Below are positions 50,230-60,236 of a stretch of DNA of 64,000 bases, piece after piece. Origin of the DNA: Proteromonas lacertae (taxonomy: Eukaryota > Sar > Bigyra > Opalinata > Proteromonadidae); contig NGBS01001160.1 in NCBI GenBank assembly GCA_002245135.1, positions 496,001-560,000 on the forward strand, written 5' to 3'. The notes beneath the pieces are model-generated. The model ran no database searches. It was given only the letters and a program-made list of their open reading frames with translations, and had not been told where the DNA came from. The translations under genes were made by a program, and so were the position numbers. The stretch's first letter is position 1. Each line of letters starts with the position of its first letter.

Positions 50230-52080
50230 ATGATGAAAGGAGTTAAGTGTATTTTGTATTGTTGTTTTATATCTTTTCTAATAGTATATCTATATGATTA
50301 TAATATTTAGTTCTTTTTTTGGCAATTGTCGTTATTCGCTGCATTCATGAAAAATGAAGGAACTAGAAATATGTATATTGATCTGTCGAAGCAAGAAGAA
50401 AAATTGCCTAATGAAATACAAAATCAAGACGTTATAACAACTTCATCACCAACAACTCCTTCGTATCTTCGCAAGCCAACTGGAAAAAATGATAATAACA
50501 ATTTGGGAATGAGTAAAGCCGAAAATAGTCATTTTCAATCTATATACAAAACAATTCAAAATAGAGACAGAAAGAATGTGAAGTATCTAATGGTATTATT
50601 CACAACACTGTATGTTACTCCTGTATAACTCTATATTTAATGAAATCATATAATAGAAAAAACTAAAAACTCAGATTCAAATTAATACATTAATCAACAT
50701 GAAATCACTCGAACCAGAAATTAAACCGTTATTATTTACAAATGAGACAATTTGGATCGAAAGAGCAAAAGAACTAGGAATTGATGCATCTTCTAATTAT
50801 TCGTATTTATAATATATATATATTACAATTATTTTATTTTTGATAGAACAAATCGTTTTGGAACACCAACAATAAAATCTTTCTATTTCTATGCCTATGA
50901 ACATTATTCAGCTTTCTTTTACTGCTATCAAAATGGAGATATACTAATTCCTCAATCAATAAAACCAACACTTCAACACATTCAAGGATTAATTATGAGT
51001 AATGAATTGACAGAAAGAGTGTTTATATTCTCAAGGAGATATAATTATAAAACAAAATCAAAAGATATTTTAACACCTGATAATATTGAAGAAACATTTG
51101 AAAGAATGAAGAAGAAAGCGAAGATATTTATTCCACTAGCCGTTGATATATTTATAATTACACCATATACCTGGAATTGGAATATATTTCCTCCATTAGT
51201 AATTGGAAGACCATTTTATGATGGATTCTTATTGGATTATAGTTATCATCATGATGAAATAGCTACAATTGAAGTAACTAATACGGTGTATGTATTACAT
51301 CAGAATGACAGATCTGGAGATTTTGCATGGATTAGATTGGTATTATTATATATATATATATATTATTGATCATTTTATTTATTTATTTATTTATAGAAAC
51401 ATAAAGATAGTCATTATAATTTGGATATGGTTAATAATTCATTATGTCATCCATTTACATTATATACAAGATATGTTACCAGTATTATTATTTTATACAT
51501 ATTTATATTTGAAAAATAGATTTTGATGATACAAATCAGGTTTATCTAAGTAGATATTATAATTCATCTGTTGCTGAATATCCTTTATTATATAATTGTA
51601 CAATAAAAGGAAACTATTCATGTGTTACTTCAATAATCAATAATGATAAGTATTATGGAAATATAGTGAATGAAAAACATGAGTATGATTATTTTTGTAT
51701 TTTATTATAGGACTTTAATTCATTATGCAATTAATTATAATCGTTTTAATATTTTGAGGTATTTGTTGAATAGAGGATGTAATATATATGTCAGTGGAAG
51801 TCATGGAGTAACACCTTTGCATTATGCTGCTATGCAAAAGAATCATGAAATGTTATCTCTCTTATTATCATACAATAGTCCAATTAATAATGCTACAAAC
51901 ACAGATAAAGATACAGCACTTCATATAGTTGTTAGAAATAATTGTGTAGAATGTGTGAAAGTTCTGTTAGATAATAATCCAGATTTAACACTCAGAAATA
52001 ACAAATATAAAACTCCTTTTGATTTGTGTAAGAATGAAGAGATATGTCAGTTAATTACAAAATATCAATCAAAGATGTAA
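50230..52080 (+). CDS. Membrane-anchored glycosyltransferase-like protein fused to ankyrin repeats
   Basis: ATG 50230 opens a short exon (MMKGVKCILYCCFISFLI) spliced by a 27-nt intron to FFFWQLSLFAAF, together a signal-anchor helix with little in front of it (type II, Golgi-like). After a Ser/Thr/Asn stem, further exons give RVFIFSRRYNYKTKSKDILT, KIFIPLAVDIFIITPYTWNW and FPPLVIGRPFYDGFLLDY, then IEVTNTVYVLHQN and HYNLDMVNNSLCHPFTLYTR. This order resembles a nucleotide-sugar-transferase-like domain that I know as x-T..W...PP.vvGRP.yDn.l...VIDAT.tv.avHQ. The last ~130 residues are three or four ankyrin repeats (GVTPLHYAAMQKNHEMLSLL, DTALHIVVRNNCVECVKVLL). The enzyme assignment is by pattern only. 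Ankyrins on the luminal side would be unusual. About 540 residues. Confidence 0.65.
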
Positions 52081-52203
52081 ATGTAAATAATGTTTTTTTT
52101 CACAAATATTTATTAATATTTATTTTTTCCTTTTTTTCCCTCTTCTTTTTATTCAACTAATATATAATTTTAAATTATAATGACCAAAATTATATATAAT
52201 TAT

Positions 52204-53781
52204 TTATATTTTTATTTCTATTGATTCACTTATATCAATTCCAATAGCTTCAGCAGTTACTTTTAATACACCATTCTCATTTAAGTCAAATGTAACATCC
52301 ACTTTTACTTCTCCTTTCTTCTTCTTAGGTATATTATGTAATATAAACTTATTCAAAACTGTATTTTCTGATTGTAAAGTACTATCTCCTTCAAATATTG
52401 TAATGTCCATTATATCTTGATTATCATTATATGTTTTAAAACTCCTTATTGATGTAGTTGGCAAAACAGTAAACTTTTTAATCATTTCACAACAATCACA
52501 TTCATTAACATCTGTTGATAAAGTGAATGAACTAACATCTTTTATAATTATATTCTTGAAGAAATCACTACATGCAACAATAGCTGCTCCACTTGCTACA
52601 ATATCATCTGGATTCAATAATTCTCTTATCTTTGTAGGAGATGGAAAATTATTTCTTAATCTAGTCTTTATTTCTATTATTCTACTACTACCACCAACTA
52701 ATATAACTGATCCAATTGAGTCTTTTTCTATATTATTCTCTTTCAACAAGTTATTAACCAAATCTATTGTTCTTTTATAAATATCCTTATTAATTTCATT
52801 CATTTTTGACCTACTTAATTCTAAATCAATTCCTTCAATATCTTCTAAAAACTCACAATTTAAACAATATACTTCAGCAGCTGATAATCCTATTTTTGCA
52901 TTTTCACAAGCTCTTTTTAAATTCATTAATTTCTTCATATTCTTTTCATTCTCATTGCTATATAAATCAATCTTCTTATATTGTTTATATAAATCAGCAT
53001 AATATTTCACTAGATTATTGTCTAAATCCTGTCCACCCAAGTGATTATCACCTCCTGTTGCTTTTACTGTTATTGTAATATTATTAGATGATGAATGATT
53101 AGTAATATCTAAATCTATCACAGATACGTCAAATGTGCCACCTCCAAAATCATAAATCAACAATCTTTCACTTTTTAGAGATGATGAACTTCTATTTTCA
53201 TAACAATATGATATTGCTGCTGCTGTTGGTTCATTAATAATTCTTATCACTTCTAAGTTAGCTTTTTCGGCTGCTTCTATTGTTTTTTGTCTTTGACTGT
53301 TTTTGAAATAAGCTGGAACTGTTATTACAGCAGGAGTTCTTTTGGATGGATCATTTGCTACAAATTCATCAGCCTTCCTCTTTATTTTTTTCAATATTTC
53401 GGCAGATATATCTTCTGGAGGTAATAATACTTCACCATTATTAGATTCTACTTTTATTCTAGTATCACCGTTTTCATTGGCTACAGTATCAAATGGCCAA
53501 TTCTTTATGTCATCTTCTTTTAATTCGTTAAACTTTTTCCCAATCATCCTTTTAGAGTCATAAATACAAGATTTATATTTATTTTTACCACAACTTTTTG
53601 CAGCTGATCCGACTATAATTTCATTATATTCTGGTGTGAAATACACCACCGAAGGTATTGTACTCTTCCCATCTTCAAAATAAACTATATGTTTTACTTT
53701 ATTCTCCATAGAATCTGTTTTAAATGTTGCTACTGAGGAATATGTTGTTCCTAAATCGATTCCAATATTGTGGCTATTCAT
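52204..53781 (-). CDS. Hsp70-family ATPase lacking the C-terminal lid
   Basis: An intronless 525-codon frame starts MNSHNIGIDLGTTYSS. The nucleotide-binding domain is complete: phosphate-1 GIDLGTTYSSVATF, the PAVITVPAYFKNSQRQ segment, RIINEPTAAAISYCY, phosphate-2 LIYDFGGGTFDVSVIDL, and adenosine motif VILVGGSSRI. The substrate-binding beta domain follows (NVLPTTSIRSF..., NIPKKKKGEVKVDVTFDLNE, VLKVTAEAI). The protein then stops at ESIEIKI, so the helical lid and the EEVD-type tail of canonical 600-650-residue Hsp70 are missing. It is more diverged than cytosolic Hsp70 and has short Ser/Asn inserts. No signal or transit peptide and no ER retention motif, so it is cytosolic/nuclear. Because there is no frameshift or leftover lid sequence downstream, it looks like a stable short form rather than a broken gene. 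Confidence 0.92.
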   Translation of the reverse strand: MNSHNIGIDLGTTYSSVATFKTDSMENKVKHIVYFEDGKSTIPSVVYFTPEYNEIIVGSAAKSCGKNKYKSCIYDSKRMIGKKFNELKEDDIKNWPFDTVANENGDTRIKVESNNGEVLLPPEDISAEILKKIKRKADEFVANDPSKRTPAVITVPAYFKNSQRQKTIEAAEKANLEVIRIINEPTAAAISYCYENRSSSSLKSERLLIYDFGGGTFDVSVIDLDITNHSSSNNITITVKATGGDNHLGGQDLDNNLVKYYADLYKQYKKIDLYSNENEKNMKKLMNLKRACENAKIGLSAAEVYCLNCEFLEDIEGIDLELSRSKMNEINKDIYKRTIDLVNNLLKENNIEKDSIGSVILVGGSSRIIEIKTRLRNNFPSPTKIRELLNPDDIVASGAAIVACSDFFKNIIIKDVSSFTLSTDVNECDCCEMIKKFTVLPTTSIRSFKTYNDNQDIMDITIFEGDSTLQSENTVLNKFILHNIPKKKKGEVKVDVTFDLNENGVLKVTAEAIGIDISESIEIKI

Positions 53782-53941
53782 ATTCACAAATGTTACTCAA
53801 AAAGTCAAAAACTACTTCAAGCACAAAGCTTGACTGTAAAAATAAAAAATTGTGAAATTCTCAACAGATAATACAATTTAACAATAAACAACAACACATT
53901 TAAAACAAAAAAATATTAAACAATACTAAAATAAATGTCAA

Positions 53942-54797
53942 TTAACTACTAATAGGTTTCATCGAGTTATAATGTGGTCCAGAACTAATAGCATGATATA
54001 ATATCACCAACTTCAATGGTTCATCTTTATATTGTTCACCTATTTTTATTGTGTCATTAATATTGTATATTTCTATTGGACATTTAATTGAGTCAGAAAA
54101 AGCCGTTAATTCTACATCTCCTCCCCATTCTCCTGTATTTTCCATTTTATCACAATATTGTTCAAATGAACAAGTTTCTGTATCAATAAATGGTGAATAA
54201 ATCTCAGGATGAGATCTTATCTGTTTAACAGTTTGTTTTCTAATTACTAAATGACCTACATCTGTTGGATATTGTATTCCTCTTAAACTTAATTGATGAA
54301 TTAAAGCTCTAAATAGACAGTGTCCATCTGCAGGAACATCTACTAATTTATAACCCAGCTTTTCTAGTTTTGCTGTAAGATTCTCATATTCTTCATTCTG
54401 TGCTGAAGGTCCCTATATAAATATATATATTTATATTAGATAACAAAAGAATACGTGATCTGTAGAAGTTGCAGTTTCATTCTTTCTTTTTTCTAGCCAT
54501 TTTTCTTTTCTTCTTCTGGCTCTTAAAACTTTAGCAGGAGGATCTTCTTTTCCTTCAGTAACTGGCTCTTGCTCTTCAGGTGGTATTTCACCATTTTCTT
54601 CTGCAAGTTTTCTTTCTTCTGCTGCTTTAGCTTCTGCTTCTTCCTTTTCTACTTTTGCAACTTGCTTTTTATGTCTAATATATCATAAATGATGTGCAAT
54701 ACTTCTTTCCATTGATATGCTGTTGAAATGCAGCATCATCTATACATTGAACACCACAATACTGACACAAACACTTCTCAGGTATAATTAAAGGCAT
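53942..54797 (-). CDS. Zinc-finger/OTU deubiquitinase
   Basis: Start at 54797: MPLIIPEKCLCQYCGVQCID continues into DAAFQQHINGKKHKKQVAK after a 28-nt intron, a U1/matrin-type C2H2 finger (C-x2-C ... H-x5-H with the FxxHxxGKKH signature). A highly charged helix (EKEEAEAKAAEERK, RARRRKEKWLEKRKNE) follows, then a second short intron (around 54415-54455) and an OTU peptidase domain with DVPADGHCLFRALIHQLS (catalytic Asp-Cys), WGGDVELTAFSD and the closing LVILYHAISSGPHYNSMKP with the catalytic His. About 265 residues. The OTU part is closest in feel to OTUD6-type enzymes, which cleave ubiquitin chains and associate with translation factors. An N-terminal RNA-type zinc finger in the same chain is unusual. 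Divergent from the kinase gene (76 bp). Confidence 0.8.
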
Positions 54798-54873
54798 AAA
54801 TGTGAAGTTTGACAAGCCAGAATTTCAAAATAGAATTACAAGAGATATAAAACTCATATTCTGCTATCTATGT

Positions 54874-55967
54874 ATGGATGAAATTGAAAATACTCTCATA
54901 TTGACAGTATGTTGATATTAAGTAATATTAATACTTAGGGATCAATTTCAAAATTGATTTATAAAATAAACTCAACTCTTTTTTCAAATGAACATTCTGA
55001 AATATATTTATGTTCTAGAGATAATGAAACATGTATTGTAAAATATGTATGAATTTTCTTTATAATAATATTTTGTTTCTAATAGAGAGATGATAATGGT
55101 TATTTATTAACTGAATATGAACGTATAGGGATTATTTAATAATTCCTATCTAGAACATCATGTCTTAAATCACCAAAATATAATTTGTTGTTATGAATTA
55201 GTTTATTCAAATAACAATCAAGTTAGTTATTCAATGGAATATGGTGGAACAGATCTTTTGTCAATGATACAGTACAACTCTTATGATATCACATTAGAAC
55301 AAATTCATTATATAATATCAGAAATAACAAAAGGAGTTTTATATCTCCATTCTAATAATTTAATACATAAGTATCTCTTTTGTTTATGTTATTATTATTA
55401 TTATTTAGAGATATCAAAACAAGTAATATATTATATAATAACAACAGCGTAATAAAAATATGTGATTTTGGTATTATAATGTAATTTAATGTTTTAGAAA
55501 ACTGTAATAACAATAGAACAATACCCATAAAATGTACTTTAAATTATTCACCTCCAGAAATTATTGTTTTTCCATATTCCGAATATACAGAGAAAATAGA
55601 TATATGGGGTATTGGTTTAATATATGTAGAACTACTGTTAGATAATATATTATTCAATGTAAACTCAGAATTTGATCTGATAGATGAAATGTTGAATGTA
55701 TTAGGAAAACCAACTGCAGAATCTTATCCTGAATACTTTACAACTATTTATCGTTCTTTCTGTGAAAGAGATGTTGTTCCATCATTATCAATTAAAATAA
55801 AAGATACAAGAAGCAGTATTGGTGAAGATGAACTGGAATTTATAAAAAGAATACTATCTTTCAATCCTAAGGACAGACCAACAGCAAAAGAAATACTAGA
55901 TAGTGATATATTAAAAAATAAGAATAAAGAGTCACTAAATATCCCAATTACAGAAATTAATAAATGA
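54874..55967 (+). CDS. Serine/threonine protein kinase, CMGC-like
   Basis: Starting MDEIENTLILT, four or five short introns (about 30-40 nt) separate exons that give about 310 residues. The catalytic Lys is probably in CIVKYRDD; the Glu helix contains EHHVLNHQNIICCYELVY; the hinge is MEYGGTDLLSMI; the catalytic loop is HKDIKTSNILYNN (HRD with Arg to Lys); DFG is ICDFGI; the APE-type motif is NYSPPEIIV; then IDIWGIGLIYVELL and the CMGC-like LNVLGKPTAESYPEYF. The end ILSFNPKDRPTAKEIL holds the final Arg. Catalytic Asp and Lys are in place, so it is likely active. The LGxPTxExxP segment suggests a CDK/MAPK-like (CMGC) kinase. The glycine loop is weak (GSISKLIYKINST). It sits next to a cyclin-Y gene; partnership is possible but there is no PFTAIRE-type motif. 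Confidence 0.8.
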
Positions 55968-56001
55968 AAGAAATAATTCTTATTTATATTTATGTGCTAT
56001 T

Positions 56002-56889
56002 TTAACTAATTACAGCTCTGCTCATTTTAGGTTTTGGTCCTGTGCCTAATACAGCTGATTTAATACGACTTCCTTTTTGAACAGATTCTGAGCTAGTTCT
56101 AGACATAGCTTCTAAATGTTTTGCTTGGTCTGGATCTAAAGGTCCTAAGCTGAATCTTCTATCATTCGATTCACATAAACTACGTAATTCAAAGTAATAT
56201 TTTGCATATAATGAACTACTAACAGTTACGTTATAGGAAAGTAATTCCAAAAACTTTCTTTCGAATAAATTAATTGCTTTTAAATCTAATAAAGTTTCAT
56301 CAGCATGATGTACTGCAGATTTCCAGATTACTGGGAAATCTACATTTGCTAAACATCTATCATCCCACACCTTTTGTGCTAATAATAAAGCAGATAATAA
56401 AATTGGACGCCAATTCTTAGCATGAAGAGGAATTCCTGATAATGACATTAATCTGTTGATATAAACCAATGCAATCACATTACACTCTGGACTAAATTGA
56501 GCTTGTTCAAAAACAGAACTCATAAACTATAAAGAATCAAAACTGAGTTAAATTATACTGAATAAATCTCTTCAACGGAAGGAGTGACATTTGGACGAAC
56601 TGAAGCACCAGGACTAGCATATCTATCCTCGTTAAATACTTCATAAACTGGTTTCAAAGCTTCTTGTTCATTGTTAAGTGGCTTAAAAAAGTTACTAGAT
56701 ATTGATATACTTGTAGCATTTGACAATGAAGGACTGTACTAACACTTAAAATGGTCTCATCATTGTTAGGGACTGATATTGTACTTGTAACATAAAGAGT
56801 ACTATTACACACAAGATAACTGATTAACAATACCTAGTTGAATTGATACGAGGATCTCTAGTCTTCTTTTCTTCTTTGCTGTCGCTCAT
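56002..56889 (-). CDS. Cyclin Y-like protein
   Basis: The start at 56889 reads MSDSKEEKKTRDPRINSTST. Three introns (about 32, 35 and 32 nt) join in frame to FNEDRYASPGASVRPNVTPS, then VEEIYSFMSSVFEQAQFSPE, the beginning of the cyclin box, and CNVIALVYINRLMSLSGIPL, WRPILLSALLLAQKVWDDRC, LNVDFPVIW-type segment, NLFERKFLELLSYNVTVSSS and LYAKYYFELRSLCESNDRRF. This follows cyclin Y (CCNY) residue for residue in pattern (TVEEIY, CxxxLVYxxRL, LLAxKVWDD, SxYAKYYFxLRSL). About 260 residues. Cyclin Y partners CDK14/16-type kinases at membranes in animals via an N-terminal myristoylation site; here the N-terminus starts MSDS and lacks that Gly. It is divergent from the UEV gene and convergent with the kinase gene (34 bp between stops). 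Confidence 0.9.
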
Positions 56890-56977
56890 TTATAATTAAA
56901 AAGAGATTTTGATAACTATATACTCACCAAATTTGATTAACAAAGATAATATTCCGTTTAGTTATTTCATAAAAGTT
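56890..56977. promoter_or_regulatory. Shared 88-bp divergent promoter region
   Basis: The cyclin Y-like gene starts leftward at 56889 and the UEV gene starts rightward at 56978. The 88 bases between are AT-rich and must carry both promoters and both 5' leaders. I see no named element. Confidence 0.45.
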
Positions 56978-57443
56978 ATGACTGACGAGATTATAAGTAT
57001 TCAGGCTATTATATTTTATTAGTACCACGTTCATTTAAATTGATAGCTGAGTATGAAAAAACAATGAAAGAGTATAATTAGTCAGATAACAGTTTATAGT
57101 CCTGCTGTGGGTATTTCATTAGGTTTACTGCAAGATGATGATATTGAATTAAGAGTTTGGAATGCTATGATATATGGATTTGGTCTTACTAACAGTCATT
57201 TTCAGAATAACGATTGGCAGCTTCATTTAGAATGCTCTGATGATTATCCAAATGTACCACCAAAAATCAAATTTGTTGAAAGAGTACCATTGGATATAGT
57301 AGACAAAGCTAATTGTGTATAAATGTCACAGTATCATTCGTTAGGTTATTAATTCTAAAATTCCCTACTTGTCACACTGGAATAGAGAATGCACTCTTGA
57401 ACAAGCTGTCTTAGCAATAAGAGATATAATGAATAGAAGTTAA
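56978..57443 (+). CDS. Ubiquitin E2 variant (UEV/Mms2-like)
   Basis: Four exons (56978-56996, 57023-57071, 57100-57316, 57345-57443; introns 26, 28 and 28 nt) give exactly 127 codons plus stop. Reading: MTDEIIIPRSFKLIAEYEKT, then GISLGLLQDDDIELRVWNAM, IYGFGLTNSHFQNNDWQLHL, DYPNVPPKIKFVERVP, and VINSKIPYLSHWNRECTLEQ with the last helix AVLAIRDIMNRS. This is the UBC fold of UEV1/Mms2 (PRxFxLLxExExxxK, YPxxPPxxxFV, IPxLxxW). The HPN motif is missing and there is no Cys at the expected active-site position, as in all UEVs. With Ubc13 it makes Lys63-linked ubiquitin chains in DNA-damage tolerance and signalling. Slightly shorter than human UBE2V2 (145 residues). Confidence 0.95.
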
Positions 57444-57533
57444 ACTAATTATTGTTTTTTTTATTATTTTTTTTGATGATTATATGGTTATAAAAATAAA
57501 TATATCTATCAAACTGAACAGCTCTATGTAAAA

Positions 57534-59045
57534 TCATTCTTTAATTAATGGTTCATTAGATACAAGACTGTTTTTTGAACTGCTTATATCAAATGATTCT
57601 ATTCTATAATGTAAATACAACATGTTTGAGAAACCAATAACCTCCATAACTATTAAGATTATTATCTATAGAAGAAAACAATAATAATAGAAAGAAATAC
57701 CTTTATGTAAAATGTATTATAAGTATTAAGAATAATTCCAATAACAGATTGTGTTGCAAATCCTAAAGACTGCCACATCTTGTAATTAGCCATAGCAGCA
57801 TTTCTATCAGCATCACACAAGAAATAAGATTGCAGAATAGCCACTTGCTAATTGAAATAATAAAAACAGAATATGATATACTTGACTTTCCCAAACGGCA
57901 TATCCAGAAGCATATAATAATACCAATCCAACACAAATAACAAAACTATCCATTGAATAATCATATTTAATATGTTCTCCAAATATCAAAACAAGAATAT
58001 AGAACAAAGAACACATTGTAAAGGATATATAAACTAAGCCAATTCTTCCAAGAGAAGTAGCTAATCTACCATAGAAAAGGCAAACTAAAAAAAAATATTA
58101 CAAAATATAACATAATATAATAATAATAATATACATAATGCATTTGCACAATAGAATGATGAAATAATATAGCCACTATTTTCTACACCTAACATTCTTC
58201 CAGCAATAAATTTCATAAACTCAGACATCATAAAACTCAAACACATTCCATTATAATAGATAATTGGACACATCAATCTCATTTTATTTGAATGGATTAA
58301 TAATGAGATTGTTTCGTAATAAGAAACCTCTTTAACTTCTACATTTTCAAATGTTGGTGCAGGTATATCTGGAAGGAAGAATAATATGAATATTCCAAAA
58401 CATGATGTTATTGACATGAATATAAACATATACTAAAAATGTTATTAAAAAAAGAAAGAATGAATGAATAATATATACTGTCGCTTCATGATAAACATTT
58501 AGGATTAATGAGCCTGTAAACGTACCAAAAGTACCTGAGAGTTGAAATAGGCAGAAAAATAATCCATTGAAGAAAGATGTAGATTGTTGTCTGTCTAATT
58601 CCATTAAATCATTAAAAAAATACTCATATTAGAGCAAGTAGTATAGTGAAGACAGAGTCTTCCTAAGTACACTCCTTCAGCATTCCATAATAATGTAGCA
58701 CCCATTCCTAGTAACACATTCAAGAAGATTAATAGAGGAGCAATAGGCTTTATATTGCCCAAAATCACACAGATATATGCTGTACAACCTAACATTAAAG
58801 ACCATCTCAAACCAATCTTATTAACGATTTTTGGTCCAACGATCGAGAATACAGCAAAAGTACCATATTGAGTTCCTAGACAAATATAGCCAAGGGTTTT
58901 ATTCAACTGACTTTGGAAATCCTAAGAGTTAATTAGAAAAATATACTTGAGCAACACTAAACGAAAAGAAAATCCAGAAAAGCCCAGCCATTAGCACAGC
59001 AAAGCTAATTATATATCTCTTCTTTGGATCTTTTAAAACTTCCAT
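57534..59045 (-). CDS. UNC93-like major-facilitator membrane protein
   Basis: From ATG 59045 (MEVLKDPKKRYIISFAVLMA) the minus strand encodes about 450 residues with around ten to twelve hydrophobic segments, split by short introns near 58922, 58610, 58435, 58090, 57850 and 57660. Landmarks are GYICLGTQYGTFAVFSIVGP, IGLRWSLMLGCTAYICVILG, the loop GMGATLLWNAEGVYLGR, a NGLFFCLFQLSGTFGTFTGS segment, and a second half with VWESQVYHILFLLF-type stretches and DADRNAAMANYKMWQSLGFA. WNAEGVYL and the arrangement of segments match the UNC-93/UNC93A family (UNC93A, UNC-93 in nematodes). Animals use them as ion-channel or receptor regulators; substrates are unknown. The C-terminal tail is short and hydrophilic (SNEPLIKE). 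Three prime end is near the UEV stop (90 bp, convergent). Confidence 0.85.
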
Positions 59046-59194
59046 GAGTAATTAATTAATAAACGCAATTAATACCAATTTTTTTATTGTGATAATTTTC
59101 ACTAACAAATACAGCACAAATACAATAAACGAAAAATTAGTACTTTTTAAAGACGAAAAAAAAGAGAGTGAGAGTAGGTAAAAATAAATAAAAA

Positions 59195-60056
59195 TCACAT
59201 CTTCCATCCATTCACTTCAGAAGCATATTCAAATAAGAATTTCGAAGATTCACCTATTCCTCTAACCAATAAATCTTCTCCTTCTATTAATCCATTCACT
59301 TTAGGATCTAAAGCACTGTGAAGTGTAACATTAGCTAATTCTCTTGTTCTAATTGCCTATAAGAATAAAATAATAATAAATATATGTAATACATGATACA
59401 ATCCAGGTACATTTGGATTTCTAGCCCATTTATGTCTGAAATAAATACCTTGAAAATAACCCAAAAATAATTCTCCACTAAACACATGCCCTGGTTTTAT
59501 AACCACTATCTTACCATCATTATTTTGTAATAATTCCTGTTCACATTGCCATTTTAAGTCTATTGCTTCTTTTGGAACATATCTCTTTCCTGCACAACTC
59601 ATATATACGAATTTATCAACTCCATATTTCTTACACATTTCTGCACATATCAGAGGACCTTCATAATTCACATCTCTCATATTTGCTAGAGCTCCAGGTC
59701 GATTTTCTATTAATTTGTGTCAAATATGTTGAAATATACTATATAATCCAGCAATATAGATAACAGCATCTCTATCCTCATATAATTTAGGATTCCAATC
59801 CTGATTAAAGATAAAAGAAATGATTGAAATACTTTTATATTATGTATATCACCTTTCACAAATTTTACTTTCTCTTCCCACCATTTGTCTGACTGTAACC
59901 TATTTCACAATCAAAATAAACTAAATACCAAGCATTACTACCATAAAGTGCTCCTGTACTAGTCACACTTGTTAATCGCAAACCTGCTTTTACACCCATC
60001 CTAAATACTTCTTTACCTACCAACCCAGTTCCTCCTATGATCGTAATACTTGCCAT
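59195..60056 (-). CDS. Atypical SDR / NAD(P)-binding protein, Coq11- or NDUFA9-like
   Basis: Starts at 60056: MASITIIGGTGLVGKEVFRM, with the Rossmann motif GGTGLVGKE right at the N-terminus, followed by VKAGLRLTSVTSTGALYGSN. Splicing 30-60-nt introns (near 59905, 59820, 59720 and 59370) leads to YLGVDKFVYMSCAG-type strand (KYGVDKFVYMSCAGKRYVPK), LICAEMCKKYGVDKF and KIVVIKPGHVFSGE, and a C-terminal end ASEVNGWKM. The YxxxK pair of classical SDRs is not obvious, as usual in atypical SDRs (complex I NDUFA9, yeast Coq11). These act in mitochondria in quinone or complex I biology; no transit peptide is clear, so location is uncertain. About 230 residues, shorter than NDUFA9 and near Coq11. The function stays a guess. 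Confidence 0.75.
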
Positions 60057-60236
60057 TTTGTTAATGAATGGCTTGATGAGAATCAAACTTATATATTATT
60101 ATTTCTTTCCAATAAACACTATATAATACATCAATCACATTATTTAATTTATTAGAGTGTTTAATAAACTACAGTTTAAATAATACATGTAATTATCTTT
60201 TTTTCTATTTTGATATATACACAAAAACACTAAATT

